From Imperialibacter sp965651695 (GTDB taxonomy: Bacteria > Bacteroidota > Bacteroidia > Cytophagales > Cyclobacteriaceae), in assembly GCA_965651695.1 (NCBI GenBank), contig CBFGTI010000003.1, forward strand, positions 25,765-89,764: a stretch of 64,000 nt of DNA. The letters are read 5' to 3'. Below, one piece after another: positions 60,803 to 64,000 of the stretch. How positions within the stretch are numbered: the stretch's first letter is position 1; each line of letters opens with the position of its first letter. Under the pieces are notes generated by a model. It was not told the DNA's origin. It searched no databases and saw only the letters and a list, made by a program, of their open reading frames with translations. The translations under genes and the position numbers were made by a program.

Positions 60803-61924
60803 TTACAACTTTATACTTGGGTGGTCGATATTAAGGAAATAGCGAGTCCCCTTTCTTTCGCCTTTTTTTATAAAAGCTCCCCGTTCAACAAGATTTTGCA
60901 GATCCCTCGTGGCCGTCGAACTTGCGGCTCTGCTAATGCGCATGTAATTATCTGCGCTCAATCCGCCCGTGAAGCCGTTGGTACCCTCCCTAAAAACACG
61001 CTCCACCACCTTGCTTTGGCGTTCGTTTAGTAGGTTCGCAAAACGGTGATAGAATTTCGCTTTTTCAATTAGGAAATCGATCATGCTTTGCGTACGATCC
61101 TGTGCATTAAGCACCATCCGGCAGAAATAATCCAACCAGTCATTTATTAGTAGCCCAGTGCTGTTGCGTTGTAGTGCGGCATAGTATTTTTTCTTTTCTG
61201 CTTCAATTGTACTTGAAATAGCAATCAGCGAGGGCTCACCCAAACTCCGGGATAGTGCCAGTTCGGAGATGGCCCGCCCGATACGCCCGTTTCCATCTTC
61301 AAACGGATGTATAGACTCAAAATATAAATGAGCTATGCCTGAATGCACCAGTGCGCCGGTATGCCTTTTCCCCGGTTTTTCCGATTCGTTGAACCATTGT
61401 ATGAACATTTCCATTTCCCTGACCACGTGCTCAGAGGGGGGTGCCTCAAATTGTATTTTCGGGTTGTGTAGGGCTCCCGATACCACCTGCATCGGCTCCG
61501 GGTGAGTCCGGTATTTGCCAATATCCTTTAAATCGCGCCTGCCATTGGTAAGCATTTCGTGCCAGGCAAAAAGACGTTCATGTTTCAATGGAGTTTGAAA
61601 ATGAGTGTAAAGATCGACCATCATTTCGGCGATACCTTCTTCTACCGGGCCAACCTTGCGTACGTCCGTGTGCAAACCAAAGTGCCGGCGGATCGATGAT
61701 TGTAAAGACTCTCTGTTTAGAATTTCACCCTCAATTTCAGAAGTTTTGTAGGCTTCGTCGCTAATAAGCTCGACCTTCAACGTGTCGCGATCCGGTTGCG
61801 TGACGTGTTTTAAGCTTCCATATAAGCTGCCGTGCTTTTGCAGGAATTTTCGCTCATATCCGACGAATTGCTCCTCGTCGAAGATGAAGCGGGGCCAGTC
61901 TTTGTGTTGCCAATTCCACGGCAT
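60803..61924 (-). CDS. Fic-family protein with N-terminal inhibitory motif and C-terminal winged helix
   Basis: A 373-residue Fic protein. The catalytic motif HPFEDGNGRIGR is complete (His206), so AMP or another nucleotide transfer is possible. The auto-inhibitory motif TSEIEGEIL (residues 61-69; S/TxxxE[G/N]) is in the N-terminal part, as in class II Fic proteins. The last ~80 residues (ERQSKVVERVF, then MRISRAASSTATRDLQNLVE) look like a winged helix, so it may bind DNA. The start codon at 61922-61924 directly abuts a palindrome. No toxin or antitoxin partner gene is adjacent. Confidence 0.9.
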   Translation of the reverse strand: MPWNWQHKDWPRFIFDEEQFVGYERKFLQKHGSLYGSLKHVTQPDRDTLKVELISDEAYKTSEIEGEILNRESLQSSIRRHFGLHTDVRKVGPVEEGIAEMMVDLYTHFQTPLKHERLFAWHEMLTNGRRDLKDIGKYRTHPEPMQVVSGALHNPKIQFEAPPSEHVVREMEMFIQWFNESEKPGKRHTGALVHSGIAHLYFESIHPFEDGNGRIGRAISELALSRSLGEPSLIAISSTIEAEKKKYYAALQRNSTGLLINDWLDYFCRMVLNAQDRTQSMIDFLIEKAKFYHRFANLLNERQSKVVERVFREGTNGFTGGLSADNYMRISRAASSTATRDLQNLVERGAFIKKGERKGTRYFLNIDHPSIKL

Positions 61925-61978
61925 GGGCTATAAATTTTTATTTATAGCCCAATATAGGACATATTTCTGGGCTATAAA
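61925..61978 (-). promoter_or_regulatory. Operator-like inverted repeat at the fic start codon
   Basis: GGGCTATAAAT (61925-61935), four bases, ATTTATAGCCC (61940-61950): 11-bp perfect arms, ending at the base next to the fic ATG. A third half-site GGGCTATAAA is at 61969-61978 and a weaker GGCTATAA at 62001-62008. The ribosome-binding position for fic lies inside the palindrome and has no purine-rich sequence. Autoregulation by the Fic winged helix is a reasonable guess. Confidence 0.65.
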
Positions 61979-62305
61979 ATGAGTGTTCATCCCCAGCTTA
62001 GGCTATAATTCCCGGTGAAAGAGTTTAAGATCAAGCCGAAAATCTGGAGCGTTAGAAATAAAAATGAGTCAACAGAAAGATGAAAACAACTTTAAAGTTG
62101 AAGAAATGGCGAATATCCAACTGCTTCCTGTCGGTTGCTGGACACGACCTTGGACGAGTCCCCAGCTATTCCGCTCGATCCAGCGTCTGGATTAAGTGTA
62201 TTCCTATCCCGATTTGCTGGCGCTGAACATCTTTTGTAGCTTGCTTTCGGAGCATTTCCCCGCAAACTTTTTCCAGCTCGTTCCGAACCCAGTACTAGCG
62301 AACCG
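61979..62305. other. Gap before the AraC gene, with a doubtful 43-residue ORF
   Basis: A frame at 62064-62195 (plus) begins MSQQKDENNFKVEEM and ends after 43 residues. The first 15 residues look like a genuine soluble N-terminus but the rest (Trp, Pro, Arg) does not, so it may be the broken start of a lost gene. Nothing else is evident. Confidence 0.25.
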
Positions 62306-63169
62306 ATGCAAAACATTCCCATCCGAAAAATCAACACACCCCGGAAGGAGCTGCACCCGGATGAAAGCTTTAGCATCCGCAAAGTGGCGGAGGTGCTTGG
62401 GGGAACCGATATGGTGCAGGAGCTTCACAGCCACGATTTCTTTTATGTGCTGGCGTTGGAAGAAGGAAGCGGTAGCCACGACATCGATTTCCGCTCGTTT
62501 GGAATTCGCGACCATTCGGTGTTTTTCATGCGCCCCGGCCAAGTACACAGGCTCGACCTAAAAGCCGGAAGCACCGGCTACCTGATGGAGTTTAAAGCCG
62601 ACTTTTATCATGCCACCGGAAAACCCGCCAACCAACTGCTTCGGAAAGCGAGCAAAGCAAATTTTTGTCAGCTTGAGGCCGGCGGTTTCGAAAAATTGTA
62701 TGCCATAATGAGCTACATTTTTCAGGAGTACACCACGAGGCAGGAGCGGTACGGGGAGGTGATCAGGGCGCAGCTTGACATTTTCTTTATCGAGTTGCTC
62801 AGGCAGCGCAAGTGTCAGGAGGTGCCCGAAGGCGATGGCACCCTGTATATGCGGGAACGCCTGGAGGACTTTCTGGACCTGCTCGAAACACACATCGGTA
62901 GCCATAAGCAGGTGGGGTATTATGCTGAAGCGTTGCATCTTTCTTTGTACCAGCTGAGCGCAATTACCAAATCTATCCTGGGCAAAACCCCTTCGGAGTT
63001 GGTCAATGAGCACATAGTGCTTGAAGCCAAAAGGTACCTGCTTTCAACCTCCAACCAGGTGAACCAGGTAGCCTACCGGTTAGGCTACGAAGACGTGTCG
63101 TATTTTATCAGGTTTTTCAAAAAGCACACTGGTTACACACCAGAGGCTTTCAGGCACAATTTCGGGTAA
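62306..63169 (+). CDS. AraC-family transcriptional regulator
   Basis: A 287-residue regulator. An N-terminal cupin-like ligand domain (ELHSHDFFYVLALEEGSGSH, then VFFMRPGQVHRLDL) precedes a C-terminal double HTH (about 185-285) with LSLYQLSAITKSILGKTPSE and VAYRLGYEDVSYFIRFFKKH plus TGYTPEAFR, the standard AraC signature. It is followed by a small membrane protein and a flavoprotein gene, which may be its targets, as AraC regulators often control neighbours. The start at 62306 keeps the cupin domain complete. Confidence 0.92.
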   Translation: MQNIPIRKINTPRKELHPDESFSIRKVAEVLGGTDMVQELHSHDFFYVLALEEGSGSHDIDFRSFGIRDHSVFFMRPGQVHRLDLKAGSTGYLMEFKADFYHATGKPANQLLRKASKANFCQLEAGGFEKLYAIMSYIFQEYTTRQERYGEVIRAQLDIFFIELLRQRKCQEVPEGDGTLYMRERLEDFLDLLETHIGSHKQVGYYAEALHLSLYQLSAITKSILGKTPSELVNEHIVLEAKRYLLSTSNQVNQVAYRLGYEDVSYFIRFFKKHTGYTPEAFRHNFG

Positions 63170-63218
63170 GTCCTACTCAACCACATTTTTGTCCTATCGC
63201 CTGCTCTGCCCGGTCCGC

Positions 63219-63226
63219 TACTTTTG
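63219..63226 (+). promoter_or_regulatory. Promoter -7 element after the AraC gene
   Basis: TACTTTTG matches TAnnTTTG. Transcription would start near 63232, which supports the ATG at 63261 for the next gene and excludes the frame start at 63189. No TTG at the right distance. Confidence 0.5.
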
Positions 63227-63260
63227 CATCAATAAAAACAAACACAACGAGCAGAGCAGT

Positions 63261-63506
63261 ATGAAAACAAAATTGAAACTAATAGCCTGTTTAAAAATAT
63301 GGGTGGTCATTTACCCTTCCATCACTTTATTTCTCTACCTCCTCGGAGAGCCATTGGCTGTGCTACCCTTGTACCTGCGGACCCTGCTGCTAACGGTGAC
63401 CCTGGTACCTTGGATCGTATTTGTGGGTGTGCCATTTGTGGATGCTATCATCCGGTTTATGCCGGGTAAAAAAGCAAACAATCTGAATCAGGCGCCACAG
63501 TCGTAA
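63261..63506 (+). CDS. Small two-helix membrane protein, unknown
   Basis: An 81-residue protein with two membrane segments (about residues 10-32, IWVVIYPSITLFLYLL, and 38-60, TLLLTVTLVPWIVFVGVPFV). No family is recognised. It lies 92 bases after the araC-type gene, downstream of a -7 promoter match, and 18 bases before the flavoprotein gene, so the last two are probably co-transcribed. The ATG at 63261 follows AGCAGAGCAG, a weak ribosome-binding site. Confidence 0.6.
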   Translation: MKTKLKLIACLKIWVVIYPSITLFLYLLGEPLAVLPLYLRTLLLTVTLVPWIVFVGVPFVDAIIRFMPGKKANNLNQAPQS

Positions 63507-63524
63507 ACCCTACTACAAAATAGC

Positions 63525-64000
63525 ATGGAAGACAATCAAAATTTCGAGGTAATTGTAGTCGGCGGGAGCTACGCCGGCCTTTCAGCCGCCATGGCGCTGG
63601 GCAGGTCGCTGCGGCGGGTGCTGGTAATCGACAGCGGCAAACCCTGCAACAGGCAAACGCCGCATTCGCACAACTTCCTTACTCACGATGGCAGCAAGCC
63701 GGCAGAAATTGCTGCAGCTGCCAGGCAGCAGGTAGAAAAATACGATACTGTGCAATTCTTCAACGGTTTGGCAGTGGGTGGCACAAAAACAGAAAAGGGC
63801 TTTGAAGTTCAGACCGCCTCGGGCAAAAGGTTTAGAGCGAGAAAACTCATATTTGCCTCGGGGGTAAGGGATATTATGCCGGAGATCGAGGGCTACGCCG
63901 AATGTTGGGGGATTTCGGTGCTCCACTGCCCCTACTGCCACGGGTACGAGGTGCGAAATGAGAAAACCGGCATCCTGGCCAACGGAGAGCTGGGCTTTGA
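63525..64000 (+). CDS. Thioredoxin reductase-like FAD/NAD(P) oxidoreductase, N-terminal part
   Basis: An open frame from the ATG at 63525 to the window edge, 158 codons, incomplete. FAD motif VIVVGGSYAGLSAAMALGRS, the ribose-binding acid in LVIDSG, KLIFASGVRDIMPEIEGYAE, and the redox pair in HCPYCHGYE at about residues 135-138 (CxxC) all fit thioredoxin-reductase-like proteins. The CPYC form and the residues around it match the non-canonical Trx reductase-like oxidoreductases common near AraC or MarR genes, rather than the housekeeping TrxB (CATC). Function therefore uncertain. Confidence 0.85.
   Translation, partial: MEDNQNFEVIVVGGSYAGLSAAMALGRSLRRVLVIDSGKPCNRQTPHSHNFLTHDGSKPAEIAAAARQQVEKYDTVQFFNGLAVGGTKTEKGFEVQTASGKRFRARKLIFASGVRDIMPEIEGYAECWGISVLHCPYCHGYEVRNEKTGILANGELGF

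Overview
The window looks like a chromosomal segment from a Bacteroidota bacterium, most likely order Cytophagales. The signs are several promoter-like sites of the TTG-N19-TAnnTTTG type, a secreted protein with a type IX secretion (Por) C-terminal sorting domain, a GT3-type glycogen synthase, the pheT/coiled-coil/zapA/rny order, TPR-membrane-LuxR regulators and HU-like DNA-binding proteins. Base composition is near 50% GC with AT-rich intergenic patches. I saw no tRNA, rRNA, insertion sequence, prophage or CRISPR array. Assignments rest on reading motifs by eye; no database search was possible.

Layout. 1-12 kb: the N-terminus of a P-type ATPase (cut by the window edge), an alpha-glucan module (GH13 amylase, GT4/5-like glycosyltransferase, GH57 enzyme), a complete Ca-type P-ATPase, PEP synthase and a GH130-like lipoprotein. 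12-24 kb: housekeeping genes (radC, DUF1684, pheT, zapB-like coil, zapA, rny, recA, an M-class aminopeptidase with a DUF3108 protein, and a PhoB/PhoR-like two-component pair). 24-36 kb: an NAD-dependent epimerase, a double VOC protein, two tandem paralogous TPR/transmembrane/HTH regulators, a GH113-like lipoprotein, PEP carboxylase, a decayed CPBP protease and an M14 carboxypeptidase. 36-41 kb: RluA-type pseudouridine synthase, the rplM-rpsI-rpsB-tsf translation cluster and GT3 glycogen synthase.

41-55 kb: an accessory-looking stretch with a NUMOD4/HNH protein behind an operator-like palindrome cluster, a KAS III-like enzyme, a candidate 47-residue small protein between related short repeats, an acyl-CoA synthetase, then a YbbA/YbbP-like ABC system and a divergent TesA-like esterase separated by a 986-residue CUB/FN3 protein with a sorting domain, and an AGCS symporter.

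55-64 kb: the richest region for unexplained structure. A ~310-nt putative structured RNA with its own promoter-like site and intrinsic terminator precedes a four-gene sugar (acid) catabolic operon. Then come an HU-like protein, a five-copy array of a 12-bp near-palindrome phased at exactly 22 bp, a Fic protein whose start codon abuts a large palindrome, an AraC regulator, a small membrane protein and the start of a thioredoxin-reductase-like flavoprotein. The two strongest candidates for something undescribed are the 22-bp phased array and the structured RNA.
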